DNA of 64,000 bases from Aureimonas pseudogalii. Its GTDB lineage: Bacteria; Pseudomonadota; Alphaproteobacteria; Rhizobiales; Rhizobiaceae. Below are positions 19,319 to 27,091 of the stretch, in pieces; positions within the stretch are counted from its first letter, which is position 1; every line of letters starts with the position of its first letter. Below the pieces are notes generated by a model, which had not been told where the DNA came from, did no database searches, and saw only the letters and a program-made list of their open reading frames with translations. Position numbers and translations under genes: made by a program. The stretch lies in contig NZ_JACIEK010000001.1 in assembly GCF_014196835.1 (NCBI RefSeq), positions 558,001-622,000 on the forward strand. The letters run 5' to 3'.

Positions 19319-20166
19319 CCGTCGTCACCGCCGCCCCGCAGCGCCGCAAAGGCCCCGGCCACCATTTCCCGGTCGTCGGCATGATCGGCCTCGCCGTCAT
19401 CCTCGTCTGGGCGCTCGTCGCCATCCTCGCGCCCCTCCTCGTGCCCTATCCCGCAGGCGAGATCGTCGATTTCGACTATTTCGGCCCGATGAGCGAGGCC
19501 TTCCGGCTCGGCACCGACTATCTTGGCCGCGACATGCTCTCGCGCATCCTGATGGGGGCGCGCTACACGGTCGGCATCTCGCTCGCCGCCGTCGCCCTCG
19601 CCTGCTTCACCGGCGTCGCGCTCGGCATGGCGGCGGCGGTCACGGGCGGATGGTTCGACACCTGTCTCAGCCGTTTTCTCGATGCGCTGAACTCGATCCC
19701 GAGCAAGCTCTTCGGCCTCGTTGTGGTGTCCGGCATCGGTTCCTCGATTCCCGTCCTCGTCGGAACGCTCGCCGTCATCTACACGCCCGGCGCCTACCGC
19801 TTCGCGCGGGCGCTGGCGGTCAACGTCAACGCGATGGACTTCGTCACCGTCGCCAAGGCGCGGGGCGAGCGCACGCTCTACCTCATCGGCGCGGAGATCC
19901 TGCCCAACATCGTCGGCCCGGTTCTCGCCGATCTCGGCCTGCGCTTCGTCTTCGTCGTGCTGCTCCTGTCGGGCCTCTCGTTTCTGGGCCTCGGCGTGCA
20001 GCCGCCCTATGCGGACTGGGGCGCGCTGGTACGCGAGAACATCGGCGGCCTGCCCTTCGGCGCACCGGCCGTGATCGTCCCGTCGCTCGCGATCGCGAGC
20101 CTCACGATCAGCGTCAACCTTCTGATCGACAACCTTCCCCGCAAGATCCGCGATCGGAGCGCATGA
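19315..20166 (+). CDS. Dipeptide-type ABC transporter permease, DppC-like
   Basis: A 283-residue permease, the partner of the DppB-like protein. The N-terminal LGTDYLGRDMLSRILMGAR is the DppC family hallmark. The coupling-loop motif is seen as VAKARGERTLYLIGAEILPN. Start and stop both overlap neighbouring genes by ATGA, which indicates tight translational coupling along the operon. Confidence 0.93.
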   Translation: MTVVTAAPQRRKGPGHHFPVVGMIGLAVILVWALVAILAPLLVPYPAGEIVDFDYFGPMSEAFRLGTDYLGRDMLSRILMGARYTVGISLAAVALACFTGVALGMAAAVTGGWFDTCLSRFLDALNSIPSKLFGLVVVSGIGSSIPVLVGTLAVIYTPGAYRFARALAVNVNAMDFVTVAKARGERTLYLIGAEILPNIVGPVLADLGLRFVFVVLLLSGLSFLGLGVQPPYADWGALVRENIGGLPFGAPAVIVPSLAIASLTISVNLLIDNLPRKIRDRSA

Positions 20167-21833
20167 TGGCGAACCTCGTCGAGATCCGCGGCCTCACCGT
20201 CGAAGCCAAGACCGACAGCGGCCGAACCGTGGAGATCATCCGCGGCATCGACCTCGACGTCGCCGACGGCGAGATCGTCGCTCTGATCGGCGAGAGCGGA
20301 TCGGGCAAGACGACGATCGCGCTGACGCTGATGGGCTATGCGCGTCCCGGCTGCCGCATCTCCGGCGGTGCCGTCAGCGTCGGCGGAACCGACATGGCCG
20401 CGATCTGCGAGCGCGCCCGGGCGCGGATGCGGGGGCGCGATGTCGCCTACATCCCCCAAAGCGCCGCGGCGGCCTTCAATCCGGCCCGCACCGTCATGGA
20501 CCAGGTGGTCGAGGTCGCACGCATCCACGATCTCATGCCGGATGCGCAGGCCCGCCGGAAGGCGGTGGATCTCTTTCGCGCCCTCGCCCTGCCGAACCCC
20601 GAGACGATCGGCGCGCGCTACCCGCACGAAGTATCCGGCGGCCAGCTGCAGCGGCTCGCGGCCGCCATGGCGCTGATCGGCGATCCCAGGCTCGTCATCT
20701 TCGACGAACCGACGACGGCGCTCGACGTGACGACGCAGATCGAGGTGCTGCGGGTCTTCAAGTCCGTGATGAAGGCCAAGGGCATGGCCGGCGTCTATGT
20801 CAGCCACGACCTCGCCGTGGTCGCGCAGATCGCCGACCGCATCGTCGTGCTGCGCGACGGCATGGTGCAGGAAAGCGGCACGACGACGGGGATCATCGAG
20901 GCGCCGGCCCATGCTTATACGCGCGAGCTTCTGGCGGCGTTCGAGCACGCGCCGCGCACGGAGCGGGCTGTCGAACCGCTGGGCGATCAGACGGACATTC
21001 TCGACGTCCGCAATCTCTCCGCAGGCTTCGGCCCGATCCAGCCGAACGGACAGCCTCGGATCGTGGCGTTGCGCTCGGTGAACATGACCATCGCGCGCGG
21101 CACGAATTTCGGCATCGTCGGCGAATCGGGCTGCGGCAAGTCCACGCTCGCCCGCGTCATCGCCGGCATCATCCCGCCCTTTGCCGGCAGCGTTGTCATG
21201 AACGGACGCCCGCTCGGCCGCGACCTTGCCGCCCGCTCGCGCGAGGACATGCGCCGGCTCCAGATCGTGTTCCAGCTGGCCGACACCGCGCTGAACCCGG
21301 CCAAGTCGATCGGCGACATTCTCGGCCGGCCGCTGGCCTTCTACCACGGCCTGCGCGGCCGGGCGCGCGAAGCGCGGCTCGACGAGCTTCTCGACATGGT
21401 GCGCCTGCCCCGCGCCTTGAAACACCGGCTGCCGGCCGAACTCTCCGGCGGCCAGAAGCAGCGGGTCAACCTTGCGCGCGCCTTGGCTGCCGAGCCCGAT
21501 CTCATCATCTGCGACGAGATCACTTCGGCGCTCGACACCGTGGTCGCCGCCGCGATCATGGAGCTCCTCAAGCAGCTGCAGCGCGATCTCGGCCTGTCCT
21601 ACATCTTCATCAGCCACGATCTGTCGATGGTGCGCTCGATCTGCGACCGGATCGCGGTGATGTATGCCGGCGAGAAGATCGAGGAGCTGGGGCCGGACGC
21701 CTTCGGTGCGCGCGAGGGCCATCCGTACTCGCGCCTCCTGCACCAATCGACGCCTAGGCTCGACCCGACCTGGCTCGACCGCCTCCATCTCGACCCCGAA
21801 GCCGCGAGCTTCCTCGGCAAGACGAAGTCCTGA
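20163..21833 (+). CDS. Dipeptide-type ABC transporter ATPase, DppD-DppF fusion
   Basis: A 556-residue protein carrying two complete nucleotide-binding domains in tandem. Domain 1 has Walker A GESGSGKTT (43-51), signature VSGGQLQR, and Walker B VIFDEPTTALD. Domain 2 has GESGCGKST, LSGGQKQRVNLARAL and IICDEITSALD, where Ile replaces the usual Pro after the Walker B Glu. DppD and DppF are separate genes in E. coli, but fused forms (YejF/GsiA type) are common. Two adjacent ATGs (20163, 20166) are possible starts; the first overlaps the permease stop. Last gene of the operon, ending 34 bases before the convergent Lrp gene. Confidence 0.93.
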   Translation: MMANLVEIRGLTVEAKTDSGRTVEIIRGIDLDVADGEIVALIGESGSGKTTIALTLMGYARPGCRISGGAVSVGGTDMAAICERARARMRGRDVAYIPQSAAAAFNPARTVMDQVVEVARIHDLMPDAQARRKAVDLFRALALPNPETIGARYPHEVSGGQLQRLAAAMALIGDPRLVIFDEPTTALDVTTQIEVLRVFKSVMKAKGMAGVYVSHDLAVVAQIADRIVVLRDGMVQESGTTTGIIEAPAHAYTRELLAAFEHAPRTERAVEPLGDQTDILDVRNLSAGFGPIQPNGQPRIVALRSVNMTIARGTNFGIVGESGCGKSTLARVIAGIIPPFAGSVVMNGRPLGRDLAARSREDMRRLQIVFQLADTALNPAKSIGDILGRPLAFYHGLRGRAREARLDELLDMVRLPRALKHRLPAELSGGQKQRVNLARALAAEPDLIICDEITSALDTVVAAAIMELLKQLQRDLGLSYIFISHDLSMVRSICDRIAVMYAGEKIEELGPDAFGAREGHPYSRLLHQSTPRLDPTWLDRLHLDPEAASFLGKTKS

Positions 21834-21867
21834 CCCGAACGGCGCCGCCCCCTCCCCTGCGGGGAAG

Positions 21868-22344
21868 TCACATCGGGAACAGGCTCGTCAAAGGCATGTA
21901 CGTCTTGGCGATCGGGGTCTTGAGGACGACGAAGCTGAAATACTTGTCGATCCCGATCTCCATGTCGATCAGGCGCTCCATCGTCTCCTGATATTCGGTG
22001 ATGCCGCTCGCCACGAACTTGATGAGATAGTCGTAGCCGCCGGAGACGAGGTGGCACTCCATCACCGAATCCTCCTTCTGCGCGACGGCGAGGAAGCGGG
22101 CGAAGTCGATCTGCCGATGGTTCTTGAGGGTGACCTCGGTGAAGACCGTGAAGGTCTGTCCGAGCTTGGCGACGTTGATCTGCGCGGAATAGCCGGCGAT
22201 GAACCCGGCCTCCTGCAGCTTCTTCACGCGCATCAGGCAGGGGCTCGGCGAGAGGCTGACCAGATCGGCCAGCTCCACGTTGGTGATGCGGCCGTTCTTC
22301 TGCAGTTCGTAGAGGATCTTCACGTCGATGCGGTCGAGCTTCAT
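21868..22344 (-). CDS. Lrp/AsnC-family transcriptional regulator
   Basis: A 158-residue regulator with the classic layout. The N-terminal winged helix-turn-helix spans roughly residues 3-50 (LDRIDVKILYELQKNGRITN, then VELADLVSLSPSPCLMRVKKL). The C-terminal RAM/AsnC ligand-binding domain carries VMECHLVSGGYDYLIKFV. Such proteins sense amino acids or related metabolites and often control adjacent catabolic genes. It is divergent from the flavin oxidase at 22577, and the 232-base space between them contains two inverted repeats that could be its operators. It is convergent with the ABC operon. A likely local regulator of region 2 (inference). Confidence 0.94.
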   Translation of the reverse strand: MKLDRIDVKILYELQKNGRITNVELADLVSLSPSPCLMRVKKLQEAGFIAGYSAQINVAKLGQTFTVFTEVTLKNHRQIDFARFLAVAQKEDSVMECHLVSGGYDYLIKFVASGITEYQETMERLIDMEIGIDKYFSFVVLKTPIAKTYMPLTSLFPM

Positions 22345-22375
22345 CGGGGACCTCGTCGAACACGGGCCGATCCCG

Positions 22376-22505
22376 TTCGGCCGATATCTTATGCCGAATT
22401 CCAGCTCTTCGCAAAGTTCCGGGACGGCCTGACCTGCAACGACCGCAAGAGAGGAAACGACGCGGATCGGATGCGGATCGATCGTCGGTCCGGCAGATTA
22501 TGCCG
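22376..22505. promoter_or_regulatory. Two related inverted repeats between the Lrp-type regulator and the flavin oxidase
   Basis: Site 1 is TTCGGC-N11-GCCGAA (22376-22398). Site 2 is CGGC-N7-GCCG (22491-22505). Both contain the same half, TTATGCCG (22389-22396 and 22498-22505), with centres about 111 bases apart. Paired dyads in a divergent region beside an Lrp/AsnC gene are typical of autoregulation; binding is not shown. Confidence 0.45.
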
Positions 22506-22576
22506 TCGCCGCGTGCATTGCAGCAGGTGCCTCTCCGCCGAGATCCCTAGAATGGACGCGTCAGCCGGAGAACGCC

Positions 22577-23905
22577 ATGCCTGCGCCCCTTCTCGCCATC
22601 CAGACCGCCTCCGCATTGCCGGACGCCTCGGACGTCGTCGTCATCGGCGGCGGGATCGTCGGCGTGTCCACCGCCTATTATCTCGCGCGTCGGGGCATCT
22701 CGGTCACGCTTCTGGAAAAGGGCCGCATCGGCGCCGAACAGTCCAGCCGCAACTGGGGCTGGTGCCGCCAGCAGAACCGCGACGCGCGCGAACTCCCGCT
22801 CGCCACGCGCAGCCTCGATCTCTGGGACAGGCTGTCGGAGGAGATCGGCGAAGACGCGGGCTTTCGCCGTTGCGGCCTGCTCTATCTCAGCCAGAACGAG
22901 GCGGAGATCGCGGCCTGGGCGAAGTGGCGTGATTTCGCCCGCGGCGTCGGCGTCGAGACCCATATGCTGAATGCGCAAGAAGCCGCTCGGCGCGGGGCGG
23001 CGACCGGCCGCGACTGGAAGGGCGGCGTCTTCTCGCCCCATGACGGCGTCGCCGATCCCTCGCGCGCCGCCCCCGTCATCGCGCTCGGCCTCGTGAAGGC
23101 CGGGGGAACCGTTCTGCAAGACTGCGCCGCGCGCGGGCTGGAGACGAGCGGCGGCCGCGTGTCCGGCGTCGTCACCGAACGCGGGACGATCCGCACTCAG
23201 GCCGTCGTCATGGCGGGCGGCGCCTGGGCCTCCTCCTTCTGCCGCCAGCTCGGCATCCGCTTTCCGCAATCGGCGGTGCGTTCCTCCATCCTCAGCGTTT
23301 CGCCGGGCATCGACGGCCTTCCCGACGCGCTGCACACCGCGGACATCTCGGTGACGCGGCGTGGGGCGAACGGCGGGCACACGCTGGCGATCAGTGGCCG
23401 GGCAAGCGTCGATCCGAGCCCGCAGAAGATCCTCTTCTCCCGCGAGTTCGTGCCGATGTTCGCGCGCCGCTGGCGCTCGCTTCGGCCGGGCGGCGCGGCG
23501 GCCTGGCGCGCCGGTTTCGAGACGACGGCGCGTTGGCGCCTGGACGCGCAGACGCCGATGGAGCGCTGCCGCATCCTCGACCCTCGACCCGACGCGCGTC
23601 TGGTGGCGGAGACGCACCGGCGCGCGCAAGCGCTTCTTCCCGCCCTTCGCGGGACGCGGATCGAGGCGAGTTGGGCGGGTTTCATCGACTCCACACCCGA
23701 CGGCGTGCCCGCGATCGGCGCGATCGAAGCACTGCCCGGCTTCGTTCTCGCCGCCGGCTTCAGCGGCCACGGCTTCGGCATCGGCACGGGCGCAGGCCAT
23801 CTCGCCGCCGATCTCGTGACGGGCGACACGCCGATCGTCGATCCCCGCCCCTACGACCCCGCGCGACTGACGGCCGCCGCCTGGGGCCAGGTCTCCGAGT
23901 TCTGA
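22577..23905 (+). CDS. FAD-dependent oxidoreductase (DAO family)
   Basis: A 442-residue flavoprotein of the DAO superfamily. The FAD-binding VVIGGGIVGVSTAYYLARRG is at residues 21-40. It is followed by the Ser-rich SSRNWGWCRQQNRD segment, where covalently flavinylated or amine-specific members have their signature. The C-terminal FAD motif is AAGFSGHGFGIGTGAGHL. It differs clearly from the other DAO enzyme at 11868. RBS GGAGAA precedes the ATG. It is a monocistronic gene facing the IS-rich region and is divergent from the Lrp-type regulator, hence a likely target of it. Substrate probably an amine or D-/N-substituted amino acid; not specified by sequence. Confidence 0.87.
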   Translation: MPAPLLAIQTASALPDASDVVVIGGGIVGVSTAYYLARRGISVTLLEKGRIGAEQSSRNWGWCRQQNRDARELPLATRSLDLWDRLSEEIGEDAGFRRCGLLYLSQNEAEIAAWAKWRDFARGVGVETHMLNAQEAARRGAATGRDWKGGVFSPHDGVADPSRAAPVIALGLVKAGGTVLQDCAARGLETSGGRVSGVVTERGTIRTQAVVMAGGAWASSFCRQLGIRFPQSAVRSSILSVSPGIDGLPDALHTADISVTRRGANGGHTLAISGRASVDPSPQKILFSREFVPMFARRWRSLRPGGAAAWRAGFETTARWRLDAQTPMERCRILDPRPDARLVAETHRRAQALLPALRGTRIEASWAGFIDSTPDGVPAIGAIEALPGFVLAAGFSGHGFGIGTGAGHLAADLVTGDTPIVDPRPYDPARLTAAAWGQVSEF

Positions 23906-24014
23906 GCGAGCTGAAGAGCATGCGGGGCCGGGTCTAGAAAGAGACTTTCGCGATCCCGTCCGGCCCAAGGGGCCCATTCCACCGCTTCCAGATCGCCAAG
24001 GCTCACTGCGATCG

Positions 24015-24265
24015 CGATTTTGTGGCGGAACGCCCCTTCAAGGCGGGCATCGAAGATGCCGATCGTGGTGGTCCCTCGCCGCGGGACCGAAGGAACCGTT
24101 CCACGGAAAAGATCATCACCATCTGTCTGAACCGGGCCAGATCGGTTCTCCGGGTTCACGCCATCATGCAAGACGGCCACGTCATCGTCCGAAGGGCGCT
24201 GCGGCTATCGCAGGTGCTGGACTTCTTTCGCGGGCTCCGTTGCCTGTGTGGGACGGCCCGGTTTG
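24015..24265 (+). pseudogene. IS110-family transposase fragment (5' part), start codon lost
   Basis: Translated on the plus strand, this reads as a damaged copy of the N terminus of the IS110-type transposase found inverted at about 25.0 kb. Shared blocks include RPFxA, SPRDRR, ARSV..VHAI and LRxSQVLDFFR. Similarity extends into the untranslated leader. The codon matching the other copy's ATG is ACG at 24103-24105, and homology stops near 24265. The stretch from 23906 to 24014 and the one from 24266 to 24429 hold nothing I recognise, apart from a doubled TCAATCGCCG near 24280-24301. Confidence 0.7.
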
Positions 24266-24429
24266 CGAGGCGATCGCCCCGTCAATCGCCGTCAATCGCC
24301 GTCGGACGGTGCCGTCATCTGTCCGGCCTGTGAGCGCGGTCCTGGACCGCTGGCCAGGATGAGATCCACCATGTCGATCGCCTGAATCAAAGTCACGCGC
24401 TCATCGGCGCATCGCAACGGACGGTCTGA

Positions 24430-25050
24430 TCGACATCGAGGTGTCGCCCCTCCGCCTCGTCGCGCAGGATGGCGATCGGCTTGTCGATGCTGGCCATGCC
24501 CGTCGCGGCGGTGATGCCGGGCTCGGCCCTGCGCGCGCGCATCGCGTTCGATGTCCGGGTTCGCTGACGCACGAACAGCTCTCGGATCTTCAGAACCATG
24601 CAGGCGGCCTGCTTGTTCGGCGTCTTGATCGGCAAGAAGCGCATGGTAGGGCGCGTCACCGCCTCGCAGATCGCCTCTGCATCGGCTGCGTCGGCCTTGT
24701 CGCGCTTCCCATAGGCTTGACGTAGGCCGCCGGCATCATCCGCACCGTAGGACCGAACTGGCCGATCGCGTTGGCCCCGTGATGGGCACTGGCAGAGCCC
24801 TCGAGTCCGACGAGACAGGGCGGGAGAGCGCGAAAGAAGTCCAGCACCTGAGACCGCCGCAGCGTCTTCCAAACACCGACGCGGCCCTCCTGCGTGATGG
24901 CGTGAACCTGGAAGACCGACCTGGCAAGGTCCAGACCGATGGTGGTGATCGTCTCCATGGAGCGGGTTCTTCTGTCTCGCGGCGAGAGGATCGCCGAGAT
25001 AGGCACCTTCGATGCCGCCTCGAAGGGCCGTTCCACACCATCGAAGTTTC
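24430..25050 (-). pseudogene. IS110-family transposase remnant, frameshifted and 3'-truncated
   Basis: The leftward frame begins METITTIGLDLARSVFQVHAI (ATG at 24956-24958) and continues through PPCLVGLEGSASAHH to AYVKP. After a one-base loss near 24716 the match resumes in another frame as YGKRDKADAADAEAICEAV, then RELFVRQRTRTSN. These are conserved RuvC-like DEDD domain blocks of IS110 transposases. The C-terminal transposase_20 domain is absent, so the element is dead. Its orientation is opposite to the fragment at 24015. Confidence 0.8.
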
Positions 25051-25067
25051 ATGCCAACGCGAGCTGA

Positions 25068-25645
25068 TCAGGACCGATGCGCCCGATCGCGCATACCGAT
25101 CAAGATGATTTTCCAAGGCGGCTCGACGAGCTTGTTCCAGGCCTCGCAGCAGTGGGCGACGATGTCGTCGTCGTCGGTGAAGACGCGGTGGGAGAGCCAG
25201 TTGTCGCGCAGGAACTGCCAGACGCTCTCGACCGGGTTCGGTTCGGGCGCTCGCGGCGGCAGGAAGAGAGGGTGACGTTGGCGGGCACGACGAGCTTCGG
25301 CGTCATGTGCCAGCCGACGCGATCGAGGATCAGAACGGCATGGCCGCCGGGATCGGCAGCGAACGATCTCCGCCAAGGTGCTGGTTCATGGATGCGGTGC
25401 CGCAGCAGCGCAGAACAAGGCCGGCACCCTTGCTCTTCATGGGGCAGACGGCGCCAGAGACATACGCCCACATGATGCGCGGGTCGTGCGGGGCCGAGGG
25501 CTTCGTGCCGCGCCGTGCCCAGCGGCGGGTGATCTTGCTTTCCGGCCCAAGCGGGCCTCGTCAACCCGCCACAGCTCGATCCCGGTGCCGTGCGGGCGCT
25601 TGGCCCGGGTGGCCGCCAACTCGGCTGGGAAGTCGTTTCGAAAGC
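25068..25645 (-). pseudogene. IS630-family transposase remnant, frameshifted and 5'-truncated
   Basis: The leftward reading starts with RNDFPAELAATRAKRPHGTG and WRVDEARLGRK (the DDE-domain entry of IS630 transposases). It passes through at least two frame changes and ends as EPNPVESVWQFLRDNWLSHR, then DDIVAHCCEAWNKLV, the usual C terminus. The N-terminal helix-turn-helix half is missing. Homology begins only about 10-20 bases beyond the stop codon of the condensation-like gene at 25658, so the element marks the left edge of the biosynthetic cluster. Confidence 0.78.
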
Positions 25646-25657
25646 CGAGGAACACCG

Positions 25658-27091
25658 TCAGCCAGCCTCGCCCGCCGCGGCGGGCGGCATGCCGATCCTG
25701 CGGCGCAGCGCCGCGAGAAAGCCGGTGAGCAGCCGTTGCGCGTCGGCCGGGCCGAACCGATCCGTTCGCAGATACCAGTGCAGCTCGCGCCGCTCGCCCG
25801 ATTGCAGGACCATCAGGAGGACGTGTTCTTCGCGATGCGCCTCGGCGTGTCGGGGTCCGTGACGGAAGGATACGTCGCCCTCGCCGCCCTTGTCGCTCTT
25901 CTCGCCGACCTGCCGATGGTTGAAGATGTAGCGGAAGGGCGAAGCAGCGGCCGGATGGGCCGCCTCCAGCATCTCCTGCAGGAGGACATGCGGCACCGGC
26001 TCCTGGTCGAGGGCCTCGAGAAGCGTCGCGCCGACGCCATCGAGGGCATCGCCCGCTGCCGGCTCGCGAAGGCGCAGCGGCAGCAGCCGCGCGAAGGTGC
26101 CGATCATGCTCTGCGTTCCCGCAAGATGTCGCGACGTCGTCGCCGACGCCACCCAGACGTCGTCGGTCCCGTCCAGCTCGCGCAGGAACGCGGCGAACTC
26201 GGCAAGCAGCACCACGTGCGGCGTCGTGCGCCGCGCGGCGGCGAAGGCGTCGAGCGCCCGGCCGGTCCCGGCCCCGATCTCCTGCTCGTAGAGGCGGGCG
26301 GGGCCGATGCCCTCGCGCCCGTCCGCCCAGGCCCCGGGCGGGCCGCCGGCGAGGCGCTCGTGCCACCACGCGAGCGCCGAGCCGAAGCGGGCCCCGCGCA
26401 GAAGCCGATCCTGCGCGGCCGCGTAATCGGCATAGTCGAGCGCCGGCCGCGGCGGTTCGGACGCCGCGCCGCCTCGTTCGGCCGCGTAGAGCGCGCGCAG
26501 CTCCGCGTCGATCAGGTGCAGCGTCTCGCCATCGGCGACGAGGCTGCAGAAGCACAGGAGGAGGACACCGCGCCCGCCGCGGCTGATCAGTTCGGCCCTC
26601 CAGAGCGGTCCGGTCACGGCATCGAAGGGTTGGGCGAGCATCGTCTCGTATCGCCGGCGCACCCAGCCCTCGGCGCCCGTCACGGCCGCCATGAGCGGCA
26701 GCGTCGTGAGTTCCAGCGGCGCGGGCGCATCGGGGTCGAGCCGCTGCACGAGGCGTCCGTTCTCCTCCCGGATCGTCATGTGCAGAACGTCGTGCCGGCG
26801 GGCGAGCGCCGCCACGGCCCGACGGACGGCATCGACGTCCACGTCGTCGAAGACGATCGGCGGCGCGGCGATCGTCCAGGCCACGCGCCCGCCGTACCGC
26901 GTCTGCTGGCGCAAAATGAAGGCCTGTTCGAGAGACACCGGCACCGGCGCGTTGCGATCTGTGGGCATGAGCGCCGGCTCGTCCGCCCCCGCGCCGTCCC
27001 TCAGGCGCCGGGCGAGCAGCCTGGCGAGCACGGCGTCGCGAAGCTCGCGCGGCAGATCGCTCCACGCCGTGGGGAGGGATCCTGCCGTCAT
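25658..27091 (-). CDS. Stand-alone condensation-domain homologue lacking the catalytic HHxxxDG
   Basis: A 477-residue protein. After about 50 residues it resembles an NRPS condensation domain: VSLEQAFILRQQ, ALARRHDVLHMTIREENG, YAERGG/ALDYADYAAAQ-type spacing, and a late FRYIFNHRQVGE. The catalytic motif HHxxxDG reads C182-S183-L-V-A-D187-G, so both histidines are gone while Asp-Gly remains. Its ATG overlaps the megasynthase stop (ATGA), so it is made in step with it. With no thioesterase or reductase domain at the end of the megasynthase, it could act in release, acyl transfer, or as a protein-docking scaffold like the degenerate C or X domains of other NRPSs. The IS630 remnant begins just after its stop; a slightly shortened C terminus cannot be excluded. 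Confidence 0.82.
   Translation of the reverse strand: MTAGSLPTAWSDLPRELRDAVLARLLARRLRDGAGADEPALMPTDRNAPVPVSLEQAFILRQQTRYGGRVAWTIAAPPIVFDDVDVDAVRRAVAALARRHDVLHMTIREENGRLVQRLDPDAPAPLELTTLPLMAAVTGAEGWVRRRYETMLAQPFDAVTGPLWRAELISRGGRGVLLLCFCSLVADGETLHLIDAELRALYAAERGGAASEPPRPALDYADYAAAQDRLLRGARFGSALAWWHERLAGGPPGAWADGREGIGPARLYEQEIGAGTGRALDAFAAARRTTPHVVLLAEFAAFLRELDGTDDVWVASATTSRHLAGTQSMIGTFARLLPLRLREPAAGDALDGVGATLLEALDQEPVPHVLLQEMLEAAHPAAASPFRYIFNHRQVGEKSDKGGEGDVSFRHGPRHAEAHREEHVLLMVLQSGERRELHWYLRTDRFGPADAQRLLTGFLAALRRRIGMPPAAAGEAG

Noticed and set aside
21834-21867. Bidirectional terminator between the ABC operon and the Lrp gene
   Set aside because: Only a 4-bp CCCC-TGC-GGGG hairpin without T-tracts; too weak to call.
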